Below are positions 42,923 through 51,937 of a stretch of 64,000 nt of DNA, one piece after another. Origin of the DNA: Gemmatimonadota bacterium. Lineage in GTDB: Bacteria > Gemmatimonadota > Gemmatimonadetes > Longimicrobiales > Gaopeijiaceae. The notes under the pieces were generated by a model, which saw only the letters and a list, made by a program, of their open reading frames with translations, was not told the origin of the DNA and did not search any database. The translations under genes were made by a program, and so were the position numbers. Numbering within the stretch: the stretch's first letter is position 1; the number at the start of each line of letters is the position of its first letter. The stretch is taken from assembly GCA_022826005.1 (NCBI GenBank), contig JAJDVT010000043.1, positions 1-64,000 on the forward strand, read 5' to 3'.

Positions 42923-42951
42923 TTTCCTTTCCTGATCAGCAACGCTAATCT
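42923..42951 (+). promoter_or_regulatory. candidate promoter upstream of the small frame and DUF1028
   Basis: TTTCCT (42923-42928) and TAATCT (42946-42951) are 17 bases apart and lie about 50 bases before a small frame with a strong ribosome binding site. The boxes resemble those upstream of the YwaF-like gene. Confidence 0.38.
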
Positions 42952-43008
42952 GACCGGTGCCGCCCGGGCTTCCTCCCTCCCTCGGAACGCCCGCGCAGGA
43001 GGAGGTAC

Positions 43009-43215
43009 ATGTTGGATTCTTGTTCCCGGCCGGCACTCCGGCAGTTCCCCTCTTTGCTGTTCGCCGGCGCCCATTCCCTCATCATGGCCGGCCTCGTCGC
43101 TCTCGAGTATCCGGTCATTTCGCTCCAGCGAGTCGGCCCGGCGCCGGTTTGCGTCAGGCCCGACAAAGCCATCTGCCTGGCCCGCGGAAGCCGTTGGTCC
43201 TCGAAGGGCTCGTGA
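43009..43215 (+). CDS. possible small protein or remnant of a gene
   Basis: A 68-codon frame starts with ATG at 43009 and follows a strong GGAGGAGGT ribosome binding site. It has a hydrophobic segment (SLLFAGAHSLIMAGLVALEY) but the rest is unlike a known fold. A second frame, from about 43197 to 43313, has VLEGLVILIVLGMCRSVARR, another short helix, so the region may be a frameshifted membrane protein. The whole stretch of 42879-43309 is otherwise empty. Confidence 0.33.
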   Translation: MLDSCSRPALRQFPSLLFAGAHSLIMAGLVALEYPVISLQRVGPAPVCVRPDKAICLARGSRWSSKGS

Positions 43216-43309
43216 TTCTCATCGTGCTCGGCATGTGCCGATCCGTCGCACGCCGGCCCAGGGGCCTGATGCCGGTACATCGGTTTCCGTCCCCGAACTG
43301 GAGGTCCGC

Positions 43310-44353
43310 ATGAAAGAAGCCAGAGAGGGCCGCGCCATCGTCATCTTCCTCCTGATCCTCGCGCTGCTGCCGCACTGGACGCCGGCGGATGCGTCCGCGC
43401 AGGAGGATGATTCCGACTATCTGGCAACCTATTCGATCATCGCCCGTGATCCGGCGACCGGTGAACTCGGCATGGGCGTCCAGTCCAAGGCCTTCGCGGC
43501 CGGCAACCGGGCCATGCACGCAAAGGGCGGCGTGGCGGTCATCGCGCACCAGGCGTCGGCCAACCCCATGTACGGCGCGATCGGCGTCGACCTGATCGAG
43601 CGCGGCTACAGCCCGCAGGAGGCACTCGACATGATGGTGGCGAGCGACGAGGGGCGCGACCGGCGGCAGGTGGCGATTCTGGACATGGAGGGCCGCACGG
43701 CGGCCTGGACCGGAACCGGCGCAAGCGACTGGAAGGGCCACCGGTGTGGCCGGGACTTCTGCGCCCAGGGCAACATCCTGGCAGGTCCCGAGGTGGTCGA
43801 CGCCATGGCAGCCTCCTTCGAGTCCTCCAGCGGCCCACTGGCCGAGCGGCTCATGGACGCGCTCGACGCGGCCGAGGCCGCGGGCGGGGACGCTCGCGGC
43901 AAGCAGTCGGGCGCGATCCTGGTGGTGGCTCCACGCGCGGGTAGTGGCGGGTTCAGCGACCGGGTGGTGGACATCCGGGTGGACGACCACCCCGCGCCAC
44001 TCAAGGAACTGCGGCGCGTGCTGAATCTCTTCCGATCCGGCCAGATGGTGCGCAACGCCAATGCAAGCATGGCGCAGGGAAACCTGGAAGAGGCTCTGGC
44101 CACAGCCACCGCCGCGCGCGACAAGTCGCCGGAGAACGACAACGCGTGGGTGGCACTGGCCGCCGTGCAGACGCGTATGGGACGGGACACGGATGCGCTG
44201 GAGTCGCTCCGCAGGGCAGTCGAGCTGAATCCCGGGCGCACGCGCACGCTGCCCCGGGACCGGAACTTCGAGACTCTCCACGAGCACCCGGATTTCCGGC
44301 GCCTGATCGGGGCCGATGATCCCGGCGCAGGTGCTCGTCTGACGGATAGATAG
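43310..44353 (+). CDS. DUF1028-family protein with C-terminal TPR
   Basis: This 347-residue protein starts at the ATG at 43310, with GGAGGT five bases upstream. A signal peptide ends near residue 30. The DUF1028 domain (about 37-250) has ATYSIIARDPATGELGMGVQ, MHAKGGVAVIAHQASANPMY and GTGASDWKGHRC, and probably has an Ntn-hydrolase-like fold. Residues about 255-335 hold TPR helices (EEALATATAARDKSPEND, AVQTRMGRDTDALESL). The end abuts the SusC leader, 69 bases from the SusC ATG. A role in hydrolysing or processing an imported compound is conjectural. Confidence 0.87.
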   Translation: MKEAREGRAIVIFLLILALLPHWTPADASAQEDDSDYLATYSIIARDPATGELGMGVQSKAFAAGNRAMHAKGGVAVIAHQASANPMYGAIGVDLIERGYSPQEALDMMVASDEGRDRRQVAILDMEGRTAAWTGTGASDWKGHRCGRDFCAQGNILAGPEVVDAMAASFESSSGPLAERLMDALDAAEAAGGDARGKQSGAILVVAPRAGSGGFSDRVVDIRVDDHPAPLKELRRVLNLFRSGQMVRNANASMAQGNLEEALATATAARDKSPENDNAWVALAAVQTRMGRDTDALESLRRAVELNPGRTRTLPRDRNFETLHEHPDFRRLIGADDPGAGARLTDR

Positions 44354-44421
44354 TGCAACGTCGCCGCGGGCGATCTGCCCGCTTCAAGTCTTCCTTCAAG
44401 ACCGCCATGTGCGAGGAGGTC

Positions 44422-47400
44422 ATGATGCTCGAATTATGTCTGCAAAGCGTAGGCGCCAACTGGACAGCTCCAAGGAGATCGGCACGATGTATGCCAATCC
44501 TTGGCGCGTGTCTGTCTCTGCTGGTCCCCGTCAGCGCGGCGGCGCAGAACACCGCGACGGTGACCGGTCTGGTCTCGGACGCGAACACGCTGGTCCCCCT
44601 GAGCGGCGTCGAGATCCAGGTCCAGGGTACCGGCATCAATGTGGCCACCAACAACGACGGCCGGTTCATTCTCCTGAACGTTCCGGTGGGGGACGTCGTT
44701 GTCACGGCGTCGCTGATCGGCCGCCGTACCGCTGAACAGGAGGTGACGGTCACGGCCGACACACCGACGGAGGTGAATTTCCTCCTGGTCGAGACGGCGA
44801 TCAACCTCGATGAGATCGTGGTTACCGGCACGGCAGGGGAACAGCAGGCCCGTTCCCTGGGGACCACGGTCGGATCCCTCCCGGTGGCCGAAACGCAGGT
44901 AATCGCTCCCCGAGACAACTTCGAGACCATGCTGGGGGGCGCCGTGCCGGGCGTGAACGTAGCCTACGGCGGCGGCCACGTCGGAGGCGGCAACAACATA
45001 CGCATCCGGGGAGCCGGATCCATGGTCCTCTCAGGGCAGCCACTCATCTACATCGACGGTGTCCGGGTGAACAGCGGCGGTCCGGGGGCCGAAGGGTCCC
45101 TTGGCGTGGGCACGCAGAGTCCGTCCACGCGGCTGAACGACATCAGCCCGGAACTCATCGAGTCCATCGAGATCATCAAGGGTCCGGCGGCGGCTACGCT
45201 CTACGGGACGGAGGCGTCGAACGGGGTCATCAACATCATCACCAAGCGAGGCGCTCGGGGCGCCCCCGTTTTCACTCTGACGTCGAAGGTCGGGCAGAAC
45301 TGGTATCGGGATCCCAAGGAGCACTGGCCGGGAAGTTTCTACACCTGCACCGGCCGCGGGACGGACCCGTGCACTCCCGGTGAGATCGTGGAAGTGAACG
45401 TCTTCAAGCGCGACTACGAGGTCCACGGCATGGAGCACTTCCAGGTCGGCATGCCTCTTGGAAGCGTCGGTACCGTCTCGGGAGGCACCGACGCGGTCCG
45501 GTATCATTTCACGCTGGGCTGGGATTTTGATGAAGGACCCGTCCCAAACAATACCAACAACAGGCTGGACGCACGTGCGAACCTCAACTGGCTGCCCCGC
45601 GAGGACCTGACGGTGGACTTCGGCTTCGGGGGGATTCGCTCCGAACTGCACACCACGACGGGGCGCCAGCCCGCGCGTGTCACAGGGTTCCATTGGTCCT
45701 GCCCTGGCGGTGGATGCGAGATCGGTACAGGGACGCCTAACGCGCTGGATGGTGCTTTCCGCGGCTATATCGCGTATCTGCCGGACCTGTACGACGAGTT
45801 GCTCGATTCCGGGCAGAAAGTCTATCGCAGCATCTATACGCTAACGGCCACGCATCGCCCATTCGACTGGCTCACCCACCGGTTGGTCGTGGGACTGGAC
45901 CAAGCGGAGACGAACGGTTTCCGGCTCAATCGCCACTCGTCGGGGCGGGTTGGCATCAGCGGCCGTCAGGGCGACAAGAGGCTCGAATTTCGCAACACCG
46001 ACAATTTCAGCTTCGACTACTCCGGTACGTTGACCTACGAGCCTGTAGCCGGGTTCTCGCTGGCGACATCGTCCGGTGCCCAGTACTACGAGCGGTCCTC
46101 GGAGTGGCTCGCGGGGCGTGGCTCACGCTTCGCGGTGCCCAGTCTCGAGACGATCTCCGCGGGAGAGACCCGAGAGACATCCGATGGCTTTTCCAGCAAC
46201 AAGACCGTCGGGGTGTATGTACAGGAGCAAGCTTCCTGGCAGAACCGAATCTTCCTGACGGGTGCTCTCCGAGGGGACGACAACTCCGCCTTCGGGGCGG
46301 ACTACGACTTCGTAGTCTATCCGAAGCTGAGCGCGAGTTGGGTTGTCTCGGAGGAGTCCGCGCTGGAGGGTTTGGACTGGATCAACTCGCTGCGGCTCCG
46401 GACAGCCTGGGGGAAAGCCGGACAGCAGCCCGATCAGTTCGCAGCGGTGAGGCTCTACAATCCGGAGCCGGGATACCAGGGCGCGGGCGGCGTGACTCCC
46501 TTGACGATCGGAAACTCCGACGTGCAGCCCGAGGTTGGCGTGGAGACCGAGATCGGCTTCGACGCCGGGCTCTTCAACGACCGGGTCGGTCTCGAGTTTA
46601 CCTACTACGACCAAAGGCGGACGAATGCCCTGATCAGCGTTCCGGTTAAGCCCTCGACCGGCTTTCCCGGCTCCCAGCTCAGGAATATCGGAGAGATTCA
46701 GAACACGGGAATCGAACTCGGGCTCAACGTGGATGCATACCAGGGTCCGACCGTGGGGGTCGAGTTCGGCCTCGCGCTCCACATGAACAGGAATGAGGTG
46801 CTCGATCTGGGGGGACTGGACCCGATTCCGGTGTTCGGGCGGAACTTTACAACCGGGTGGACGGGCCAGCGCCACGCAGTGGGCTTCCCGCTTGGGTCCA
46901 TTTTCCTGCCTGTGGTGGTGTCGTCCGACATCGTGGGCACAGGCTTGCAAGCGCGCGCGACGAACGTGATGTGCGAAAGCGGTCCGATCGCAGCGCCGGG
47001 CACCCGAATCACCCGGGGAGGAGGTCCTCCTGTGCCGTGCACCAGCGGAGAGACCGCACCCGAGGTCTACAGGGGCTCGACTGTTCCAACACGCGAAATG
47101 GCTTTCAACGCGACCGTGTCGTTCCTGGACAACACACGCTTTTACGTCGACCTGCAATACGTGGGCGGGCACACCATGGTGGACGGGATCACGGCGGGCT
47201 CCCACCTTTTCTTCCGGAACACAAGGGCGATCAACGAGAAGACCGACCCGATCTTCCTCGGCTACGACGAAATCGGGGAAGTCAACCCTTCGGGCATCTT
47301 CGACGCGTCTCAGCTCACCATGCGCAGCGTGTCGCTGAGTCACAGTTTTTCAGGTGAAATGGCCGCGAGACTCGGTGCCTCCCGGCTCAATCTGACGCTC

Positions 47401-47583
47401 TCCGGTCAGAACCTCTGGAGGATATGGAGAGCGCAGAGCGAAGCCTTTGGGCACCCCATCGTCGATTCGGAGATTCGGGACACCGGCGCAAGGAATACCG
47501 ACCCCGGAGGGATCTCAGCCTATACGCAGGACGGTTTCCCGATGTTCAAACGTTTCTTGGCGACCGTGCGGGTGACCTGGTGA
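44422..47583 (+). CDS. SusC/RagA-family TonB-dependent outer-membrane receptor (locus B)
   Basis: This receptor has 1053 residues from the ATG at 44422, which follows GAGGAGGTC; an ATG three bases later is equally possible. A signal segment (ARCMPILGACLSLLVPVSAAA), a CarboxypepD_reg domain (TVTGLVSDANTLVPLSGVEI), a TonB-box-like LDEIVVTGTAG, a plug (PLIYIDGVRVNSG, IEIIKGPAAATLYGTEASNG) and a full barrel follow. The C-terminus is TVRVTW. By eye, the gene uses more A/T at third positions than neighbouring genes, which may reflect transfer. It pairs with the SusD at 47652. Confidence 0.95.
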   Translation: MMLELCLQSVGANWTAPRRSARCMPILGACLSLLVPVSAAAQNTATVTGLVSDANTLVPLSGVEIQVQGTGINVATNNDGRFILLNVPVGDVVVTASLIGRRTAEQEVTVTADTPTEVNFLLVETAINLDEIVVTGTAGEQQARSLGTTVGSLPVAETQVIAPRDNFETMLGGAVPGVNVAYGGGHVGGGNNIRIRGAGSMVLSGQPLIYIDGVRVNSGGPGAEGSLGVGTQSPSTRLNDISPELIESIEIIKGPAAATLYGTEASNGVINIITKRGARGAPVFTLTSKVGQNWYRDPKEHWPGSFYTCTGRGTDPCTPGEIVEVNVFKRDYEVHGMEHFQVGMPLGSVGTVSGGTDAVRYHFTLGWDFDEGPVPNNTNNRLDARANLNWLPREDLTVDFGFGGIRSELHTTTGRQPARVTGFHWSCPGGGCEIGTGTPNALDGAFRGYIAYLPDLYDELLDSGQKVYRSIYTLTATHRPFDWLTHRLVVGLDQAETNGFRLNRHSSGRVGISGRQGDKRLEFRNTDNFSFDYSGTLTYEPVAGFSLATSSGAQYYERSSEWLAGRGSRFAVPSLETISAGETRETSDGFSSNKTVGVYVQEQASWQNRIFLTGALRGDDNSAFGADYDFVVYPKLSASWVVSEESALEGLDWINSLRLRTAWGKAGQQPDQFAAVRLYNPEPGYQGAGGVTPLTIGNSDVQPEVGVETEIGFDAGLFNDRVGLEFTYYDQRRTNALISVPVKPSTGFPGSQLRNIGEIQNTGIELGLNVDAYQGPTVGVEFGLALHMNRNEVLDLGGLDPIPVFGRNFTTGWTGQRHAVGFPLGSIFLPVVVSSDIVGTGLQARATNVMCESGPIAAPGTRITRGGGPPVPCTSGETAPEVYRGSTVPTREMAFNATVSFLDNTRFYVDLQYVGGHTMVDGITAGSHLFFRNTRAINEKTDPIFLGYDEIGEVNPSGIFDASQLTMRSVSLSHSFSGEMAARLGASRLNLTLSGQNLWRIWRAQSEAFGHPIVDSEIRDTGARNTDPGGISAYTQDGFPMFKRFLATVRVTW

Positions 47584-47651
47584 TGCGCGCGCAGGTGGAG
47601 GGACCCAGAAACGAATTGTTGATTTCAGACGAAACCACAGAGGGACGTGTC

Positions 47652-48983
47652 ATGAATAGATTGATTGAGATGGTGCCGTGGTCGCGGAGGCTGTGCGGCA
47701 TTGTGGCGCTTTCGGTGGCCCTTGGGGTGGCGGGGTGCGACACTGCCGAGCTCCTCGAGGTGGATCTTCCGGGTAACGTCACGGCCGATGACATCGAGAA
47801 TCCCAGTTTGGCCGGTACCATGCGGGTATCCGCCATCGGTGACTTCGAGTGGGCGTGGGATGAGTACGTAGACTTCGCGGCCAAACATTCGGACGAGTAC
47901 ATCCAGTCTTCCGGAAACTTCACCGGACGGCGACTGCAGATCCGGGATATCCCGGCTAATGAGCCACGGTATCAGGACAACATCTTTGGCCGGCTCCATC
48001 GGGCGAGGGTCATGCTCGAGAGCCATTTTGACCGGCTTCAGACCTTTGCCGACGGTGACGTCCTGAACCGGACCCAGTACCTGGCCGAGATGCGGACGTA
48101 TGGGGCCTTTATCTACGTGGTCTTCGGCGAGGGCTTCTGCGGAACGCCGCTCAACGGAGACGGCGTGGTCCGGACCCCGGAACAGCTCCTGGAGATCGCC
48201 GTGGAGCAGTTTACGGAGGCCCTGAGCATCGCCGGGCAGTTGGGGACGAGGCGGGGTCAGGAACTCGTGCAGGCGGCGCGGATTGGACGCGCCCGGGCGT
48301 ACCTCAACCTGGATCAGTATTCCAACGCCATCGCCGACGCGCAGTCGATCGTGAACGATCCCGACCTCGATTTCTACGCAACTCGGGAGTATGGAGAGAA
48401 TCGGCGCGAGAACTCGATGGCGAACACGAACGAGCTCGATACCAACCAGCAGTCGACCGTCGCCCCGAGCTACCGTGACGTGCGGTGGAAGGGCGTGCCC
48501 GACCCCCGGGTGACGGTCATGGAAACCGGGCTCATCGGCCACGACAACGCCACCATCGTCTGGCGCCACAACAAGACGCCCGAGAGTTTCCCCGCGGGCG
48601 CGGCCCAGGACGTCATCATCGCTTCGTCGCGTGAGGCCCGCATGATCATTGCCGAGGCCTCGGCAATGACCGGGGATCTGGCCACGGCGATCAGCATCAT
48701 GGATGATTTCCACACCGCTGCCGGGATTCCTCCGATCACCGCGGAAGACGTGCCTACCCAGGACGACGTCATCCGGCAAGTCATCGAGGAGCGCCGTCGG
48801 GAGTTCTTCGTCGAAGGCGGTCATCGCCAGAGGGACCATCTGCGGTGGCGGGGTACCCAGTTCAACATCCCGTATCTCGGTGAACCCGGCTCCGATCATC
48901 CGAACGGGGTCGACCAGTACGGTCAGGTCTACGGCAACACAACTTGCTTCCCAATCGCTCAGAACGAGCAGGTGGGAAGCTGA
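47652..48983 (+). CDS. SusD/RagB-family outer-membrane lipoprotein (locus B)
   Basis: This 443-residue lipoprotein starts at the ATG at 47652; in-frame codons upstream belong to the end of the SusC region. The lipobox VAGC has Cys29, followed by DTAELLEVDLPGNVTADDIE. SusD helices and QVIEERRREFFVEGGHRQRD near the C-terminus mark the family. It is shorter than the locus A SusD and ends without the long C-terminal extension. A strong hairpin terminator follows at once. Confidence 0.9.
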   Translation: MNRLIEMVPWSRRLCGIVALSVALGVAGCDTAELLEVDLPGNVTADDIENPSLAGTMRVSAIGDFEWAWDEYVDFAAKHSDEYIQSSGNFTGRRLQIRDIPANEPRYQDNIFGRLHRARVMLESHFDRLQTFADGDVLNRTQYLAEMRTYGAFIYVVFGEGFCGTPLNGDGVVRTPEQLLEIAVEQFTEALSIAGQLGTRRGQELVQAARIGRARAYLNLDQYSNAIADAQSIVNDPDLDFYATREYGENRRENSMANTNELDTNQQSTVAPSYRDVRWKGVPDPRVTVMETGLIGHDNATIVWRHNKTPESFPAGAAQDVIIASSREARMIIAEASAMTGDLATAISIMDDFHTAAGIPPITAEDVPTQDDVIRQVIEERRREFFVEGGHRQRDHLRWRGTQFNIPYLGEPGSDHPNGVDQYGQVYGNTTCFPIAQNEQVGS

Positions 48984-48989
48984 TCTCAC

Positions 48990-49055
48990 ACTCCGTGGAA
49001 GCTGACTCCGGCCTCCCGCTGCGGGAGGTCGGAGGCTTCCGGGGAGTTCTTTTTC
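48990..49055 (+). terminator. strong intrinsic terminator after locus B SusD
   Basis: A multi-part hairpin is formed by GGAAGC (48997-49002) with GCTTCC (49035-49040) and by CTCCGGCCTCCC (49006-49017) with GGGAGGTCGGAG (49023-49034, one G-U pair). An outer ACTCC pairs with GGAGT. A TTCTTTTT run follows directly. The opposing plug gene ends on the adjacent base. Confidence 0.82.
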
Positions 49056-49862
49056 CTAACCGCCCCGGCTCATCGTCTCAACCAGGATGACGCCCGCCGC
49101 GGCACCCGGGTACCGCGATGTCGATGCGGGTCCGCGCAGCACTCGGATCCGCGTTACGGACGTTGCCGGGATCTGCTCGAGAGTCAACATTGCCCGGTCC
49201 TGTCCGCCGGCGTCGATCCTGACGCCGTCCAGGTAGATTTGTGGTTCCTCGCTCAGCAGGAACGAGTTGACGCCTCTGAGTCGAATCCTCACTCCGGTCC
49301 CGACTCCCCCCTGGGGTTGCTGGGCCGCGACGCCGGGAACGCCCGTCAGCAGGAGGTCAGCAGCAGTTCGTGAACTCGCACCGGTTCCGCTGACCTGCGC
49401 TTCCGAGTGCCCGCGTCCAAGATCGTCGCGTCGCGGGACCTCCACCAGGAGCTGATCGAGCACGACCGAGACGCGGTGGACATGGAAGTGGATCAGCGAT
49501 TCCTCCAACGGAGTGATCTCCACTGTTTCGACGAGGGTGATGAACCCGTCTCCCTCGACGCGCACCACCACTTCCCCGGCGGGAACGTTGAGGAGCCGGA
49601 ACCACCCGTCGGCGTCCGTGCGAGTGCGATGGTGGGCGAATTCCGGAAGTTCCACCAGGGCCCCAGGTACGGGCTCGAGGCCTTCCTCATCCAACACCAG
49701 GCCCATCACCGAACCGGATTCCTGAAGCCCGGCGGCGCCTTCGTTCGCCGCAAAAGCAGCCACCAGCGCGTACACACCAGGGATGAGTTTTCGTGTAGCG
49801 TGGAGGGGACGCTTTACCAAACGCGCTTTTTCCACCATAGCGTTCTCTGCGGCTGGATCCAT
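49056..49862 (-). CDS. stand-alone CarboxypepD_reg + TonB plug domain protein, no barrel (locus B)
   Basis: This 268-residue protein begins at the ATG at 49862 (an ATG at 49838 is possible) with a hydrophobic export segment (GVYALVAAFAANEGAAG). A CarboxypepD_reg domain (VMGLVLDEEGLEPVPGALVE, GWFRLLNVPAGEVVV) is followed by a plug domain (GVRIRLRGVNSFLLSEEP, QIYLDGVRIDAGG, RIRVLRGPASTSRYPGAAAG). It ends VILVETMSRGG, at the plug-barrel border, just like the protein at 28864-29574. It is convergent with SusC/SusD locus B. Sequence similarity between the two plug proteins is moderate, so they are not a recent copy of each other. Confidence 0.82.
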   Translation of the reverse strand: MDPAAENAMVEKARLVKRPLHATRKLIPGVYALVAAFAANEGAAGLQESGSVMGLVLDEEGLEPVPGALVELPEFAHHRTRTDADGWFRLLNVPAGEVVVRVEGDGFITLVETVEITPLEESLIHFHVHRVSVVLDQLLVEVPRRDDLGRGHSEAQVSGTGASSRTAADLLLTGVPGVAAQQPQGGVGTGVRIRLRGVNSFLLSEEPQIYLDGVRIDAGGQDRAMLTLEQIPATSVTRIRVLRGPASTSRYPGAAAGVILVETMSRGG

Positions 49863-49914
49863 CTTCTATCGGTACCCACGCCAGGCCGAAAAGCTTCCCG
49901 CGCGACCCCGCACC

Positions 49915-50601
49915 TCAGTACCCCACCCCCAGCGCTCCGCACAGCCAGCGCTGGAACGGCGCGGCGTCCCGGCACAACCGGGTGAATTCATCCAGGAACC
50001 CCTCGGACGAGACCGTTTCCTCGTCGAGATACGCGACACCGATGAAGTCCTTGCGCCGGAGATCCACGATGAGCGGATGGTCCACACTGAAGCCCTTGGG
50101 GGCGCGGATCAGGGAATCGCCCTCAAGCTCGAACGACGCCCGAAAGCCCTCGTCCCGGGAGGCCCGCAGCCACGCATCCGGGTCTTCGTCGATCGCTTCC
50201 CGGATCTTCCGCAGGGCGGGACCACCAGGCCGCCAGATGCCGCAGCCCACGAAGACGCTGCCCGGCTCCAGGTGCAGGTAGAACCCGGGCGCGTGCGCGT
50301 CCTTCGCCGCCTCATGCCGGAAGTGGATGCCGGTGTGGGTCTTGTACGGGCTCTTGTCCCTGGAGAAGCGCGTGTCCCGATAGATGCGGAACAGCGAGCC
50401 GCCGTTGGCCCGGGGATCCGCGCGGAAGCGGGGGCCGATGCGCGCAAGGCGGGGTCCGAAGTCGGAGATGAACCGGAGGGCCGGCGCCTTCACGTCGCCC
50501 TCATAGCGTGGCTTGTTCGCCGCAAACCAGTCGCGGTTGTTGTTTGCAGCGAGTTCGGTGAGGAAATCGAAGGTCGCGGGCGTGAAATGGGCGCGGTTCA
50601 T
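49915..50601 (-). CDS. DUF2461-family protein
   Basis: This 228-residue protein starts MNRAHFTPATFDFLTELAAN; a longer start at 50640 is possible but less like the family. The family marks are NNNRDWFAANKPRYE, SLFRIYRDTRFSRDKSPYKT and GFYLHLEPGSVFVGCGIWRP. DUF2461 proteins are single-domain cytoplasmic proteins of unknown function. No conserved partner is visible; the CHAD gene lies upstream on the same strand. Confidence 0.88.
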   Translation of the reverse strand: MNRAHFTPATFDFLTELAANNNRDWFAANKPRYEGDVKAPALRFISDFGPRLARIGPRFRADPRANGGSLFRIYRDTRFSRDKSPYKTHTGIHFRHEAAKDAHAPGFYLHLEPGSVFVGCGIWRPGGPALRKIREAIDEDPDAWLRASRDEGFRASFELEGDSLIRAPKGFSVDHPLIVDLRRKDFIGVAYLDEETVSSEGFLDEFTRLCRDAAPFQRWLCGALGVGY

Positions 50602-50680
50602 GGGCGTGACGGTATTGGATGGAGATGGAGGCTGAGGCATAACCTAACACGGTGGTCCCGCGCCTCGGGTCAGTGCCCAG

Positions 50681-51565
50681 TCAGGCCCGGCCGCCGGAGC
50701 GGGCATCCCAGCAGGCGCGCATCCGTGCGATGAAGCGTCCCGGCTTCTCCGCATAGACCCGCCCGCCGATCGTGATCGCGGCCGCCTCCAGCTCGCGTGC
50801 CAGACACCCTCCCGCCGCCAGGACGGACTCACGCTCGTGCTCGCTCCCCGCGAGTCCGGGCGACTTCGAAAGCAGGGCGCGAAGCTGGTGCAGATCGTGA
50901 TGATCGCCGAGCAGATCCCCCAGCCTGCGTGCCGTCCCGGCAGCGCCCGCCAGGACATCGGGCCCAAGCCCGACCAGCAGCTCCAGATGGTGACGATGGT
51001 ACTTGACATCCTTGCGCCACTCATGGAGAGCGGTCGCGGACGCGCCTCGGACCGCTCCGCGGAGGCCCTTGCGCCCGCGTCGATAGGTCGCGCGCAGGCC
51101 CGGCTCGATGGTCTCGAATCCTCCTCCTGCCAGCGGCCATCCCGCGATCCGCTCCCGGGCTTCCGCCAGGCCTTCGATCAGCACAGCCAGCACATTGGCG
51201 TCCCTGAACTGGAGCCCGCCGCGAGCCGAGTAGCGGGCCTCCAGCTTCCGGCGCAGGGTTGCATCCGCGGAGTCCCCCAGCCGGTCCAGCGTCTCGAGAC
51301 TCGCCTGAGCCTCGCGCACCCCTGCCAATTGGCGGGCAGCGTCCCGAAAAAAGCGGTTTTCCCGCCGGAAGGCGGGCCCCAGCGGGAGCGCCACCAGCCG
51401 CAGCAGCGCGCGAATGGCCTTGAAGCGCTTGCGCGCGTCATGAATCCCCCTGGACCTCCCCTCGCGGGCCCCGTCGAGCGCCGTCATGGCCCGGTCAACC
51501 TCCTCCCGGGCAACCCGGCGGATCTCCGCCGCAACGTCCCGGTGAAGCCTGATCTCGAACGCCAT
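50681..51565 (-). CDS. CHAD-domain protein
   Basis: This 294-residue helical protein starts MAFEIRLHRDVAAEIRRVA. The CHAD hallmarks are conserved His and Lys/Arg residues: HDARKRFKAIRALLRL near 50, LHEWRKDVKYHRHHLELL and LGDLLGDHHDLHQLRALL. These basic patches bind inorganic polyphosphate in studied CHAD proteins. It lacks the CYTH domain that sometimes precedes CHAD. A polyphosphate role is the best guess. Confidence 0.9.
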   Translation of the reverse strand: MAFEIRLHRDVAAEIRRVAREEVDRAMTALDGAREGRSRGIHDARKRFKAIRALLRLVALPLGPAFRRENRFFRDAARQLAGVREAQASLETLDRLGDSADATLRRKLEARYSARGGLQFRDANVLAVLIEGLAEARERIAGWPLAGGGFETIEPGLRATYRRGRKGLRGAVRGASATALHEWRKDVKYHRHHLELLVGLGPDVLAGAAGTARRLGDLLGDHHDLHQLRALLSKSPGLAGSEHERESVLAAGGCLARELEAAAITIGGRVYAEKPGRFIARMRACWDARSGGRA

Positions 51566-51666
51566 GCGAGTCCCACGGTTCGTGCGCACCTGCTACCGAA
51601 GGGAGAATGCGGACGGAATCCCGGATCGGACAACCGTCCGGGCTCCGAAGGGCGTCTCCGCCATCG

Positions 51667-51695
51667 TTGACACGCCATCCGGGGCTGGGCAGATT
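51667..51695 (+). promoter_or_regulatory. sigma-70-like promoter for the small-protein/MBL/peroxiredoxin set
   Basis: A perfect TTGACA (51667-51672) is followed after 17 bases by CAGATT (51690-51695), a weak -10. The expected start of transcription lies about 65 bases before the small membrane protein gene. Confidence 0.5.
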
Positions 51696-51766
51696 CGACC
51701 TGAACAACCCTGTCCGGCGCGTCCGGACGGGCCCTGCCTGCGCAATCCCAGCCGAGAGATCGATCG

Positions 51767-51937
51767 ATGGCCGCTGCCCGTCACAATCCCCTCCTTTTCT
51801 ACGTCCTGCTGATCGCCACCTTCGTGATGTCCTACGGAGTGATCTGGTTCGTCGTCAGTGCCAACGCGGCGTCGGTCGGCGTCGCCCTGGTGGGTGCCGC
51901 GGTGGTTTTCCTCACCGGCCGGAAGGTCTGCCAATGA
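51767..51937 (+). CDS. 56-residue membrane protein
   Basis: The frame at 51767 encodes 56 residues with two hydrophobic helices: PLLFYVLLIATFVMSYGVIW and SVGVALVGAAVVFL. It ends TGRKVCQ. GAGAG about nine bases upstream could be the ribosome binding site. Its stop overlaps the start of the MBL-fold gene (ATGA), which strongly supports real, coupled translation. I know no family for it; a membrane-partner role for the adjacent hydrolase is conjecture. Confidence 0.65.
   Translation: MAAARHNPLLFYVLLIATFVMSYGVIWFVVSANAASVGVALVGAAVVFLTGRKVCQ

Noticed and set aside
42137-44353. One 738-codon frame spanning the YwaF-like region and DUF1028.
   Set aside because: The first 390 codons are an out-of-frame shadow of the YwaF-like gene and the empty leader. 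The true start at 43310 has a perfect ribosome binding site and signal peptide.
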